DNA of 64,000 nucleotides from the NCBI RefSeq assembly GCF_001953745.1, contig NZ_LWLN01000001.1:2418001-2482000 (forward strand). Reading direction: 5' to 3'. The stretch comes from Natrinema saccharevitans. GTDB lineage: Archaea; Halobacteriota; Halobacteria; Halobacteriales; Natrialbaceae. The notes under the pieces were generated by a model. The model was not told where the DNA came from, made no database searches, and saw nothing but the letters and a program-made list of their open reading frames with translations. Position numbers and translations under genes: made by a program. Positions 41,586 to 51,398 of this stretch are shown piece by piece (the first letter of the stretch is position 1; the number at the start of each line of letters is the position of its first letter).

Positions 41586-42914
41586 TTACCAGCTCCCGAT
41601 CCAGTCGGCGGAGATCTCGCCCGGCGGCGGCGACACGTTCTTCGCGGCGAAGACGTTCACGTTCGCGAGCGCCGCGGCGTCGTGTTCGTCCGACCAGGTC
41701 AGTTCGCCGAAGTGGGCGTTGGAGTAGCCCTGATGGTCCGCGCCGATGGTGTGGTACCCCGCCGGCGTGAAGAAGCCGTGATTCTCGAGGACCATGGCGA
41801 GTTCCTCCTGTTCCGGCCAGCGGCCGAGGAGACGGACGGCCTTCTCGGCGGCCGTGGCCCACGCCGTCACCGCGCCGTAGCCGCTCATGAAGTGGGCCGT
41901 CGGGACGACGCCGTACTCGCTTTGAACCTCGTCGACCAGGTCCGCGGCCGGGCTCCACCGGTCGGTCGAGGGCTCGCCCCAGTAGAAGTTCCGCGATCCC
42001 GAGTAGATCGGTCCCCGAACCAGGTCCTCGCTCAGGTCGTTGGCCGAGCCATAGAGGACCGGTCCGACCAGCACGTCGATGGCGTCGAACATGTCGTTGG
42101 CGTGGCCCTGCTCGAGCAGCAGCGTCGCGTCGCCGCCCCAGCAACTCGAGAAGACGACGTCGGGGGCCTCACTGTTGACCTCGGTGATGTGAGTTGACAT
42201 GTCACCTGTCCCCAGATCCGGAAAGCCACTGTATACCTCTTCGGCCCCGGTGAGCTGTTCGATTCCCGCCGAGAACAGCTCCATCTCGTCCTGTCCGAAC
42301 GCGTAGTTGGGGTTGATTCCGGCGTACGTGTCGATCGAGTCCGCGCCGAGGACTTCGACCGCCTGCTCGACCGCCGCGAGCGCCTCCATCACGTCGTGAT
42401 TCTGGAACCGGAACGAGTAGGTCACGTCCGGGAAGTCCTCCTCGTAGAGCGTCGTCACCGTCCCGTCGGTGGAGACGTTGATGACTTCCTGGGCTTCGAT
42501 CTCCGGAACCATCTCCGCGTGACCGCTGCTCGAGATCGGACCGAAGGTTACGTCTTTCCCGTCGTCGACGAACTGCTGATAGTTGGTGAGATACGCGTCG
42601 CTCTCCTCGACGACGTCGAGGTTCATCTGCCGCCCGGCGATCCCGTCGTTTTCGTTGATCCGTCTGACCGCGGTTTCGGCACCGTACCGGGCCTGAACGC
42701 CGAGTACCGACGGCGCGCCCTCGGTGAACGTCTGCAGTCCGGATTCGACCGGTTCGTCCGGAACGTCGGCGTCCGCCAGCGGATCGTCCTCGCCCTCGAG
42801 GAGTTCCGTACACCCGGCCAGTGCGACCGCAAGCGCCGAGCCGCCGACGGTTTTCAGAAGCGTTCGTCGATCGATTCCACCGGTCTCCATCGCGTCGGTT
42901 AGTCCAGTCGTCAT
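41586..42914 (-). CDS. ABC transporter substrate-binding lipoprotein (LivK-type)
   Basis: 442 residues. A Tat-like segment (DRRTLLKTVGGSALAVALAGC) ends in a lipobox, so the protein is lipid-anchored outside. The periplasmic-binding fold has the type I pattern (VLGVQARYGAETAVRRINEND; DVTFGPISSSGHAEMVPEIE; TYAGINPNYAFGQDEMELF). First gene of the livK-H-M-G-F operon. A second Met (ETGG) eight codons in is an alternative start. Substrates of this family range from amino acids to amides, urea and organic acids, so the name Liv describes architecture and not specificity. A shared repeat lies just upstream. Confidence 0.9.
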   Translation of the reverse strand: MTTGLTDAMETGGIDRRTLLKTVGGSALAVALAGCTELLEGEDDPLADADVPDEPVESGLQTFTEGAPSVLGVQARYGAETAVRRINENDGIAGRQMNLDVVEESDAYLTNYQQFVDDGKDVTFGPISSSGHAEMVPEIEAQEVINVSTDGTVTTLYEEDFPDVTYSFRFQNHDVMEALAAVEQAVEVLGADSIDTYAGINPNYAFGQDEMELFSAGIEQLTGAEEVYSGFPDLGTGDMSTHITEVNSEAPDVVFSSCWGGDATLLLEQGHANDMFDAIDVLVGPVLYGSANDLSEDLVRGPIYSGSRNFYWGEPSTDRWSPAADLVDEVQSEYGVVPTAHFMSGYGAVTAWATAAEKAVRLLGRWPEQEELAMVLENHGFFTPAGYHTIGADHQGYSNAHFGELTWSDEHDAAALANVNVFAAKNVSPPPGEISADWIGSW

Positions 42915-42916
42915 CG

Positions 42917-42943
42917 ATAGTATTCACCGTTCAGTGGCTGTCT
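42917..42943. repeat. short relative of the 82-bp MITE-like repeat
   Basis: ATAGTATTCACCGTTCAGTG (42917-42936) continues with GCTGTC. The 12-bp string CGTTCAGTGGCT (42928-42939) is the exact inverse complement of AGCCACTGAACG in the hairpin repeat at 6957-6968, and the ATAGTA end is shared too. It abuts the substrate-binding protein start. Confidence 0.45.
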
Positions 42944-43110
42944 CGCCATACCTATGAGAAACACTACCAATCCAAATAGGCGAACGTGTACATGTTAACA
43001 GCGGGCTCGCTACCGGGTGCGTGGCCGGTTGACGGACCTGTCCTCGAGGTTCGCATCGAGCGACGCGAGCCGGCGAGCGTTTTTTGCCGTTCTACGGTGT
43101 TCGACGTAGC

Positions 43111-46100
43111 ATGAGTACGCGAGCGGGTGCTGACGGGGACGCCTTCTGGGGCGACGCCGACGACGGCGTCGCGCTCGAGCGCTATCGGACGCTCGTGAAC
43201 ACGATCGACGACGCGATCTACCAGCTCGACGCCGACGGTCGCTTCGTCGCGGTCAACGACGTGATCGTCGAGGCGACCGGCTACGCCCGCGAGGACCTCC
43301 TCGGTGAACACGTCTCGCTCGTCTTCGCCGACGCCGACGTGGCCCGTATCGAACGCGAGGTCGCGGCCCGGATCGACGCGGACGACGACGTGATCGCGAC
43401 GTTCGAACTGGCCGTTCGAACCGCCGACGGCGACGCGATCCCCTTCGAACTCCGCGTCAACCCGCTGCTCGAGGACGGCGAGTTCCGGGGGACGCTCGGC
43501 GTCGCCCGCGACCGCTCCGAGAAGCGCCGTCGACAGGACACGCTCGCGTCGGCGATCGCGTCCTACGAGTCGATCACGAGTATCATCGACGGGGCCGACA
43601 TCGGCGTCGTCGTCCTCGGCGACGGGGGCGAGGTCGAGTGGGCCGACGAGAGCGTCGAGGAGTACTTCGGCGTCGATCGCGCGACCCTCATCGGGCGGGA
43701 CGGCCGATCGGTCGTCGACGATCTCGCGTCCAGCGTCGAGGACCCCGAATCGTTCGCGACGACGGTCCGTTCGTCGTACCACGACGGCTGTTACGTCGAC
43801 GGGTTCGAGTGTCGGGTCACCGGCGACGGCGACCGGGAGGAGCGCTGGCTTTCCTACCGGAGTAAGCCGATCGAATCGGGGGCGTTCGCCGGCGGACGGG
43901 TCGAGTTCTACTACGACGTCACCGACCAGAAGGAGTCGGAGGGCGCGCTCCGGGAGCGCGAAGCGGCGTTCCGGTCGCTGGTCGACGCCGTCGAGGAGTA
44001 CGCCATCTTCCGACTCGATACGGACGGGCGCGTCGTCAGCTGGAACGAGGGCGCGCGCCAGATCAAGGGCTACGAGCGCGCGACGATCCTGAGCGAACAC
44101 TTCTCGCGGTTCTACACCGACGCGGACCGGGCCGCGGGCGTTCCCGAGCGGAACCTCGAGCGGGCCCTCGAGAACGGCTCCGTCGAAGACGAGGGGTGGC
44201 GCGTTCGCGCGGACGGCACGCGGTTCTGGGCGACCGCCACGATCACGTCGGTCCGGGACGACGACGGCACCCATCGGGGCTATCTGAAGGTGACCCGCGA
44301 CATGACGGACCGCCGGGAGCGCGAACGCGAACTCGAGAGCGAACTCCAGCGCATCCTCGGGCGAATCTCAGACGCCTTCTACGCGGTCGACGACGAGTTC
44401 CGGTTCACCCACGTCAACGATCGCGCGGCGGAACTGCTGCAACGCTCCGAGGAGGAACTGCTCGGGGAGTGCCTCTGGGACGTGTTCCCCGACCTCCGCG
44501 AGATCGACGAGGTCTGGGACGCCTTCCACGCGGCGCTGGAGACCCAGGAACCGACCAGCTACGAACTCTACTACGAAACGCTCGATTTCCGCGTCGAGGC
44601 GAACCTCTACCCCTCAGAGACGGGTATCTCGGTTTACTTCCGGGACATCACCGAGCGCCGGGAACGGAAACGCGAACTCGAGCGGACCGAGCGGCGCTTC
44701 GAGGCCATCTTCGAGGACCCGAACATCCTCGTGGGGCTGCTCGAGCCCGACGGGACGGTGATCGACGTCAACGGGACGGCCATGGAGTACGTCGACGCGG
44801 ACCTGACGGACGTGATCGGCGAACAGTTCTGTGAGACGCCGTGGTGGGGCGGGGAGTCCGCGGACGTTCGACCGGACGTCAGGGAGTGGACCGAACGGGC
44901 CGCCGACGGCGAGTACGTCACCTTCGAGGCCGATCTCGCCCGACCGGACGGGGAGCGATACACCCTCAAGGGCGTCTTCCGGCCGGTCACGGACGACGAC
45001 GGCGACGTCGTCTCGATCGTCGTCTCGGACCGTGACATCACGGAGCGCAAGAAACGCGAGCGCGAACTCGAGGAGTCCGAACAGCGCTATCGCACCCTGG
45101 CCGAGAACTTCCCGAACGGCGTCGTCACGCTGTTCGACCACGATCTCGAGTACACGCTGGCGGCGGGCCAGGGCTTCGAGAAGATTCAGGTCGATCCGGC
45201 CGACATCGAGGGCAACCACTACAGGGGCGCCTGGGGCGAGACGACCGGCGACGCGCTCGAGCCGGCGCTCCGTGGCGCGCTCGCGGGCGAGCAGCGGACG
45301 GTCGAGCTCGAGTACGCCGGTCGCGAGTGGGTCGTCTACACGGTCCCGATCACCGACACCCGCGGCGACGTCTTCGCCGGCGTGACGATGGCCCACGACA
45401 TCACCGAGCGCAAGGAGTACCAGCGCAGACTCGAGGAGACCGTCGATCGCCTCGAGGAGTCGAACAAACGCCTCGAGCAGTTCGCCTACGCCGCCTCCCA
45501 CGACTTACAGGAACCTCTGCGGATGGTCTCGAGCTACCTCCAGCTGATCGAGGGCCGCTACGCCGACGCGCTCGATTCGGACGGCCGGGAGTTCCTCGAG
45601 TACGCCGTCGACGGTGCCGAACGGATGCGCGACATGATCGACGGGCTGCTGGCGTACTCGCGGGTCGAAACCCAGGGCGACCCGCTCGAGCCCGTCGCCC
45701 TCGAGACCGTCTTCGACGACGTCCTCGAGGACCTACAGTTACGGCTCGAGGAGACCGACGCGACGGTCGAGGTCGGGGAGCTGCCACGGGTCGAAGGCGA
45801 CGCCAGCCAGTTGCGACAGGTGTTCCAGAACCTCTTGGGTAACGCCCTCGAGTACAGCGGCGACGACCCGCCGCGGATCGAGATCTCGGCCGAACGACGC
45901 GGCGAGCAGCAGGTAATTTCGGTCCGCGACGAGGGGATCGGAATCGACCCCGACGCGCAGGACCGCATCTTCGAAGTCTTCGAGCGACTCCACAGCCGCG
46001 AGGCCCACTCCGGTACCGGGATCGGGCTCGCGCTCTGTCAGCGCATCGCCGAACGCCACGGCGGCGAGATCCGCGTCGACTCCGAACCGGGCGAGGGGTC

Positions 46101-46140
46101 GACGTTCTCGGTCGTACTGCCCGCGGCGGACACCGAGTGA
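43111..46140 (+). CDS. multi-PAS domain sensor histidine kinase
   Basis: 1009 residues, no membrane helices, so cytosolic. About six PAS units are seen in tandem, each ending in a PAC-like motif (ARDRSEKRRRQ, YDVTDQKESEGA, KVTRDMTDRRERE, YFRDITERRERKR, SDRDITERKKRER, AHDITERKEYQRR). They are followed by a HisKA dimer region with the phosphoacceptor His797 (AASHDLQEPLRMVSSYLQ). The ATPase domain has the N box (LLGNALEYS, about 905), G1 (RDEGIGIDP, about 940) and G2 (HSGTGIGLAL, about 968). The start is placed at 43111 because the longer frame overlaps a T-rich promoter. No response regulator is adjacent. Confidence 0.93.
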   Translation: MSTRAGADGDAFWGDADDGVALERYRTLVNTIDDAIYQLDADGRFVAVNDVIVEATGYAREDLLGEHVSLVFADADVARIEREVAARIDADDDVIATFELAVRTADGDAIPFELRVNPLLEDGEFRGTLGVARDRSEKRRRQDTLASAIASYESITSIIDGADIGVVVLGDGGEVEWADESVEEYFGVDRATLIGRDGRSVVDDLASSVEDPESFATTVRSSYHDGCYVDGFECRVTGDGDREERWLSYRSKPIESGAFAGGRVEFYYDVTDQKESEGALREREAAFRSLVDAVEEYAIFRLDTDGRVVSWNEGARQIKGYERATILSEHFSRFYTDADRAAGVPERNLERALENGSVEDEGWRVRADGTRFWATATITSVRDDDGTHRGYLKVTRDMTDRRERERELESELQRILGRISDAFYAVDDEFRFTHVNDRAAELLQRSEEELLGECLWDVFPDLREIDEVWDAFHAALETQEPTSYELYYETLDFRVEANLYPSETGISVYFRDITERRERKRELERTERRFEAIFEDPNILVGLLEPDGTVIDVNGTAMEYVDADLTDVIGEQFCETPWWGGESADVRPDVREWTERAADGEYVTFEADLARPDGERYTLKGVFRPVTDDDGDVVSIVVSDRDITERKKRERELEESEQRYRTLAENFPNGVVTLFDHDLEYTLAAGQGFEKIQVDPADIEGNHYRGAWGETTGDALEPALRGALAGEQRTVELEYAGREWVVYTVPITDTRGDVFAGVTMAHDITERKEYQRRLEETVDRLEESNKRLEQFAYAASHDLQEPLRMVSSYLQLIEGRYADALDSDGREFLEYAVDGAERMRDMIDGLLAYSRVETQGDPLEPVALETVFDDVLEDLQLRLEETDATVEVGELPRVEGDASQLRQVFQNLLGNALEYSGDDPPRIEISAERRGEQQVISVRDEGIGIDPDAQDRIFEVFERLHSREAHSGTGIGLALCQRIAERHGGEIRVDSEPGEGSTFSVVLPAADTE

Positions 46141-46143
46141 GTC

Positions 46144-47277
46144 TCACGCGTCCTCGTGCCGACGCCGCTCGAGCGCCCGTAGCTCCTCGACCCGGGCCTC
46201 GGTCGACGGATGCGTCGCGGGCCGCCACCGGAGCAGCCGACGGACGGCCGCGGCCGTCGGGCGAACGAGCCGCACGTGGAGCCACACTAGCCCCCGGTTC
46301 AGCCCGCGCGGTTCCGCCGGCCCCTCGAGCGAGACCGGCGGCAGATACCGTTCGACCCAGTGGGCCTCGCCGTCGTCATCGTCTTCCGCGACGGGCAACG
46401 GTCGCGACACGATCCCCAGCGTCGCGCTCGCGTGCAGTCGGGCGTCCCGTTCGGGGCGCGGATCCGCGAGCGTCTCGAGGGCGCTCGCCAGCGCGGCCGG
46501 ATCGCCGGTGAGCCGACTCGCGCCGCGGTCGGCGGCGTACTCGCGGGCCTTCGCGAACAGGCCGAGCGCGATCGCGTTCACGCCGAGCAGCCCCCGCGCG
46601 ACCGCGCTCACGACGAGGCACGCGACCCCGATCGCGAGGATCGGCACCGCGAGGACGAAGATACCGACCCCGGTGAAGAGGCCGAGCAACACCGCGTTCT
46701 CGAGGACGCGACGGAGCAACCGCTCGCGATCGAGCAATCGATCGCCGATCGCGACGGTCGCGGCGACGGCCGTGACGACCGGGAGGTCCCGGTTCGCGAC
46801 GTGTGCGACCTCGTGGGCGAGGGCCGCGTCGAGTTCGTCGTCATCGAGTTCCGCGAGCAGCCCCCTCGTCACCACGATCGTCGGCGAGCGGCGGCTCCCG
46901 ACGGTCAGACAGGTCGGTTCGGCGCGCTCGGCGACGGCCACCGAGGGCACCGGAACGGCCGCCTGCGTCGCCAGCCGTCGGACGCGTCCGGCGACGTTTC
47001 TCGGGCCGTCCCCCTCGGGCACCGTCACCTCGAGCCCGGCGACGGCGGATCGCGAGCCGTATCCCGCCTGCAGGGCGACGAGACCGACCGCTCCGAGGAG
47101 GACCGCTCCGACGACGGCCGGAACGCCGACGACGGCCGGGCGGGACCAGCCGCTCGCCGCCGCCACGCGGAGCCCGCTCCAGGCGAGAACCGAGAGGACG
47201 CCGACGTTGACGCCGACCACCAGCGCGAGGGCACCGACGATCCGGAACTGGAGCCGTCGATCCGGCGAGAGTGCCAT
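46144..47277 (-). CDS. M48 family metalloprotease (HtpX-like)
   Basis: 377 residues. Two N-terminal membrane helices (IVGALALVVGVNVGVLSVLAW; VVGVPAVVGAVLLGAVGLVAL, split for length) precede the catalytic domain. The zinc motif is HEVAH at 155-159, with DDELDAALAHEVAHVANRD around it. Two further helices follow, then REYAADRGASRLTGDPAALASAL with the third ligand, and the end has HPSTEARVEEL. These integral-membrane zinc proteases clear damaged membrane proteins. The start at 47277 (MALSPDRRL) is preferred over the longer frame. It converges on the histidine kinase gene, with only 3 nt between the stops. Confidence 0.9.
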   Translation of the reverse strand: MALSPDRRLQFRIVGALALVVGVNVGVLSVLAWSGLRVAAASGWSRPAVVGVPAVVGAVLLGAVGLVALQAGYGSRSAVAGLEVTVPEGDGPRNVAGRVRRLATQAAVPVPSVAVAERAEPTCLTVGSRRSPTIVVTRGLLAELDDDELDAALAHEVAHVANRDLPVVTAVAATVAIGDRLLDRERLLRRVLENAVLLGLFTGVGIFVLAVPILAIGVACLVVSAVARGLLGVNAIALGLFAKAREYAADRGASRLTGDPAALASALETLADPRPERDARLHASATLGIVSRPLPVAEDDDDGEAHWVERYLPPVSLEGPAEPRGLNRGLVWLHVRLVRPTAAAVRRLLRWRPATHPSTEARVEELRALERRRHEDA

Positions 47278-47427
47278 ACTGTCAGTTCGATACCGTGTTT
47301 TCAACAGTGTTGCGGTCGTCGTCGTCGGACCGAGGGGCGACCGGCCGCTTCTGGAGCCGACCCACATATAAGATTCTCTATGTGAGTCTGACGTACGTTT
47401 ATGTGGCCGGCCGGACCCCTAGTTGAT

Positions 47428-47733
47428 ATGTCGAACGATCGCGTCGAGCAGCTCGAATCGACGGTCGCGGAACTCGAGTCGACGGTAGAGGGCCTGACGG
47501 ACGAACTCATCGAGGCCAAGGAGCGGATTCGGGTCCTCGAGGCCGAACTCGACGCCGAGACGCCGACACGGGTCCCCGACCGCCGGGGCGACGAGGCGGG
47601 AGCGGCGACGAACGAGACGCCGGAGGCCGAGCCCGGCGAAGTCGCCGAGGCGGCGGCCGACGCCGAGGGCGACGGGGAGACGACCGAGGAGGAAGCGGAA
47701 GACTCAGGTAGCGACGACATCATCGTCGCGTAA
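47428..47733 (+). CDS. small coiled-coil protein upstream of smc
   Basis: 101 residues. Residues 3-40 are a continuous heptad helix (RVEQLESTVAELESTVEGL, EAKERIRVLEAEL), and the rest is an acidic tail ending DDIIVA. A TATA box (GTTTATGTG, 47397-47405) is 23-31 nt before the ATG, suggesting a leaderless start. The conserved place beside smc/scpA suggests a link to chromosome organisation; no direct evidence exists in sequence. The short C-terminal motif is a candidate binding peptide. Confidence 0.7.
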   Translation: MSNDRVEQLESTVAELESTVEGLTDELIEAKERIRVLEAELDAETPTRVPDRRGDEAGAATNETPEAEPGEVAEAAADAEGDGETTEEEAEDSGSDDIIVA

Positions 47734-47807
47734 CTGCAACAGCGGCCGCGGTCGGGGGACACGGCGGCCTCCGGCGGCCGCGTGCGTGAGGAGGGCTCGG
47801 ACAAAGA

Positions 47808-50800
47808 ATGTACATCAAGTCGATCGTTCTCGATAATTTCAAGAGCTTCGGCCGAAAGACGAAGATCCCGTTCTACGAGGACTTCACGGTCGTGACCGGG
47901 CCCAACGGCTCCGGCAAGTCCAACATCATCGATGCCGTGTTGTTCGCGCTCGGGTTGGCCCGAACGCGGGGGATCCGTGCGGAGAAGTTGACCGATCTCA
48001 TCTACAACCCCGGTCACGAAGACGGTGACGGCGGCTCCAGCGGCCCTCGGGAGGCGACCGTCGAGGTCGTCCTCGACAACGCCGACGGGACGCTGACCCG
48101 CTCGCAGGTCGTCAACGCCGCGGGCAGCGAGGATGTCGGCGACGTCGACGAGATCCGCATCCGTCGCCGGGTCAAAGAGACCGAGGACAACTACTACTCC
48201 TACTACTATCTCAACGACCGCTCGGTCAACCTCTCGGACATCCAGGACCTGCTGGCTCAGGCCGGAATTACTCCCGAGGGGTACAACGTCGTCATGCAGG
48301 GCGACGTCACCGAGATCATCAACATGACCCCCTACGCCCGCCGGGAGATCATCGACGAGATCGCGGGCGTCGCCGAGTTCGACGCGAAGAAAGAAGACGC
48401 CTTCGAGGAACTCGAGACGGTCCAAGAACGGATCGACGAGGCCGAACTCCGCATCGAGGAGAAACGCGACCGGCTCGAGCAACTCGCCGACGAGCGCCGC
48501 GAGGCGATGCGGTATCGTCGCCTGCGCCGCGAGAAAGAGGAGTACGAGGGCTACAAGAAAGCCAGCGAGCTCGAAGAGAAACGCGACGAACTCGAGTCGG
48601 TCGAGGGCAAGATCGACGACCGCGAGGACGAACTCCGGGAACGACAGCGCGAACTCGACGAACGCGAGGGGAAAGTCGTCCGGCTTCAGGAGGACCTCGA
48701 GGACATCAACGACGAGATCGAGCGCAAAGGCGAGGACGAACAGCTCCGGATCAAAAGCGAGATCGAGGAACTCAAAGGCGACATCTCGCGGCTCGAGGAC
48801 AAGATCGAGTCCAGCGAGGCCGAGATCGAGGCCGCCGAGGCCGACCGCCGCGAGGCCTTCGTGGAGATCGACCGCAAGCAAGAGCAGATCGACGACCTCG
48901 AGGGCGAGATCCGGGAACACAAACTCGAGAAGGCCTCGATCAAGACCGAAATTCAGGAGCGCGAGGCCGAGCGCGACGACCTCGAGGCCGAGATCGAGGC
49001 CGTCGACACCGAGTTCGACGAACTCAAGGCCGATCTCGCCGACCGCAAGGACGATCTCGAGGCGGCCAAAACCGAGAAGAACGACCGCCAGCGCGAGCAG
49101 GACCGCCTGCTCGACGAGGCCCGGCGGCGCTCGACCACCATCGAGGAGACCGAGGAGACGATCGAGGAAAAGCGGGAGTCACTTCCCGAGATCGAGAACC
49201 AGCGGGCCGACTTAGAGCGGGAACTCGAGAAGGCCGAGCAGAACCGGGCGAACATCGCCGACGTCGTCGACGATCTGAAAGGCGAGAAGCGCCGGCTTCA
49301 GGAAGCCCTCGACGACCTCGACGACGAGATTCAGGCCAAACAACAGGAGTACGCCGAACTCGAGGCAAAGGCCGGCGAGAGCGGCGACTCCTCGTTCGGC
49401 CGCGCGGTGACGACGATCCTGAACGCGGGGATCGGCGGCGTCCACGGCGCGGTCGCCCAGCTCGGCACGGTGCCCGGCGAGTACGCGGTCGCCTGCGAGA
49501 CCGCCGCCGGCGGGCGGCTGGCGAACGTGGTCGTCGACGACGACGTCGTCGGCCAGCAGTGTATCGAACACCTCAAATCGCGCAACGCCGGTCGGGCGAC
49601 GTTCCTGCCGCTGACGGACATGAGCCAGCGCCGGCTGCCCAACGCCCCCAGCGATCCCGGCGTCGTGGACTTCGCGTACAACCTCGTCGACTTCGACGAG
49701 GAGTACGCCGGCGTCTTCTCCTACGTCCTCGGCGACACGCTGGTCGTCGAGGACATCGAGACCGCCCGCTCCTATATGGGCGACTACCGGATGGTCACCG
49801 TCGACGGCGACGTAGTCGAGAAAAGCGGCGCGATGACCGGCGGCTCCGGCGGCGGCTCCCGGTACTCCTTCACCGGCGGCGGCGAGGGCCAACTCGAGCG
49901 CGTCGCCAAACGGATCACCGAGCTCCAGGAGGAACGCGAGGAACTGCGCGAGGAACTGCGCGGCGTCGAGGAGCGACTCGACGACGCCCGCGACCGCAAG
50001 ACCGACGCCGCCGACGAGGTGCGCTCGATCGAGGCCGAACTCGAGGGCCTCGACGAGAAACGCGAGCGGATCGAGGCCGAGATCGACGACCTCGAGGCCG
50101 AACTCGAAGAGTTACGCGAGGAGCGGGAGTCGGTCGACGAGCGGATGAACGAGATCTCGGCGACGATCGACGAAAAGACGGCCGCGATCGAGGAGATCGA
50201 GGCCGAGATCGACGACCTCGAGGCCGAACTCGCGGACTCGAAGATTCCCGAACTGACCGATCGGATCGAGGTTCTCGAGGCCGAGATCGACGAGCGCGAG
50301 GACCGAATCGCCGAGATCGACAGCGAGATCAACGAACTCGCCCTCGAGAAGGAGTACGCCGAGGACGCCATCGAGGACCGCCACGACGACATCGAGGCCG
50401 CCCAGAACCGCAAGGCCGACCACGAGGAGCGGATCGAGGAGTACGAGATCGACATCGAGGGCAAGCGCGAGGACCTCGAGGCCAAACGCGCGGCCGTCGC
50501 GGAACTCGAGGAGGAGCTGACGGAGCTGAAAGCCGAACGCAGCGATCGCAAGGAGGAACTTGCCGAGGCCCGGACCGAACGGGACAGGCAGCAGGATCGG
50601 GTCAACACCGTCGAGAGCAAGCTCGAGGACGCCCGCGAGCGGGCCGACGGCCTCGAGTGGGAGATCGAGTCGCTGGAATCGGCGGTCGGCGACTACGACC
50701 CCGAGGACGTGCCCGACCACGAGACCGTCCTCGAGACCATCGATCTCCTGCAGTCCGACATGGGCGCGATGGAGCCGGTCAACATGCTCGCGATCGAGGA

Positions 50801-51398
50801 GTACGACGAGGTGCGGTCGGCTCTCGACGACCTCGAGGAGGGCAGGGAGACGCTGGTCGAGGAGGCCGACGGTATCCGCGACCGGATCGAACAGTACGAG
50901 ACCCAGAAGAAACGGACGTTCATGGACGCCTACGAGGCGATCGCCGGCCACTTCACCGAGATCTTCGAGCAGCTCTCGGAGGGGACCGGGAGCCTCCATC
51001 TCGAGGACGAAGACGACCCCTTCGACGGCGGGCTGACGATGAAGGCCCAGCCGGGGGACAAGCCCATTCAGCGACTGGACGCGATGTCCGGCGGCGAGAA
51101 GTCCCTGACCGCACTCGCGTTCATCTTCGCGATCCAGCGGCACAACCCGGCCCCGTTCTACGCGTTAGACGAGATCGACGCCTTCCTCGACGCGGTCAAC
51201 GCCGAGCGGGTCGGCGAGATGGTCGAGGAACTGGCCGGCGAGGCGCAGTTCGTCGTCGTTTCCCACCGCTCGGCCATGCTCGATCGCTCCGAGCGGGCCA
51301 TCGGCGTGACGATGCAACGGGACAACGTCAGCGCGGTGACCGGGATCGATCTCAGCGACGGCGGCGACGGCGGTGAGGAGGTGCCCGCGAGTGACTAG
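47808..51398 (+). CDS. smc: chromosome segregation protein SMC
   Basis: 1196 residues, the full size of the family. Walker A is GPNGSGKS at 31-38. The long coiled coil (about 165-520) leads to the hinge (about 523-685; GGVHGAVAQLGTVPGEYAVA, then a Gly-rich GGSGGGSRYSFTGGG). A second coiled coil returns to the signature SGGEK at 1094-1098 and Walker B YALDEIDAFLDAVN near 1116. The ATPase heads form with DNA loops. It is followed by scpA with an 8-nt overlap and preceded by the small coiled-coil gene. Confidence 0.97.
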   Translation: MYIKSIVLDNFKSFGRKTKIPFYEDFTVVTGPNGSGKSNIIDAVLFALGLARTRGIRAEKLTDLIYNPGHEDGDGGSSGPREATVEVVLDNADGTLTRSQVVNAAGSEDVGDVDEIRIRRRVKETEDNYYSYYYLNDRSVNLSDIQDLLAQAGITPEGYNVVMQGDVTEIINMTPYARREIIDEIAGVAEFDAKKEDAFEELETVQERIDEAELRIEEKRDRLEQLADERREAMRYRRLRREKEEYEGYKKASELEEKRDELESVEGKIDDREDELRERQRELDEREGKVVRLQEDLEDINDEIERKGEDEQLRIKSEIEELKGDISRLEDKIESSEAEIEAAEADRREAFVEIDRKQEQIDDLEGEIREHKLEKASIKTEIQEREAERDDLEAEIEAVDTEFDELKADLADRKDDLEAAKTEKNDRQREQDRLLDEARRRSTTIEETEETIEEKRESLPEIENQRADLERELEKAEQNRANIADVVDDLKGEKRRLQEALDDLDDEIQAKQQEYAELEAKAGESGDSSFGRAVTTILNAGIGGVHGAVAQLGTVPGEYAVACETAAGGRLANVVVDDDVVGQQCIEHLKSRNAGRATFLPLTDMSQRRLPNAPSDPGVVDFAYNLVDFDEEYAGVFSYVLGDTLVVEDIETARSYMGDYRMVTVDGDVVEKSGAMTGGSGGGSRYSFTGGGEGQLERVAKRITELQEEREELREELRGVEERLDDARDRKTDAADEVRSIEAELEGLDEKRERIEAEIDDLEAELEELREERESVDERMNEISATIDEKTAAIEEIEAEIDDLEAELADSKIPELTDRIEVLEAEIDEREDRIAEIDSEINELALEKEYAEDAIEDRHDDIEAAQNRKADHEERIEEYEIDIEGKREDLEAKRAAVAELEEELTELKAERSDRKEELAEARTERDRQQDRVNTVESKLEDARERADGLEWEIESLESAVGDYDPEDVPDHETVLETIDLLQSDMGAMEPVNMLAIEEYDEVRSALDDLEEGRETLVEEADGIRDRIEQYETQKKRTFMDAYEAIAGHFTEIFEQLSEGTGSLHLEDEDDPFDGGLTMKAQPGDKPIQRLDAMSGGEKSLTALAFIFAIQRHNPAPFYALDEIDAFLDAVNAERVGEMVEELAGEAQFVVVSHRSAMLDRSERAIGVTMQRDNVSAVTGIDLSDGGDGGEEVPASD

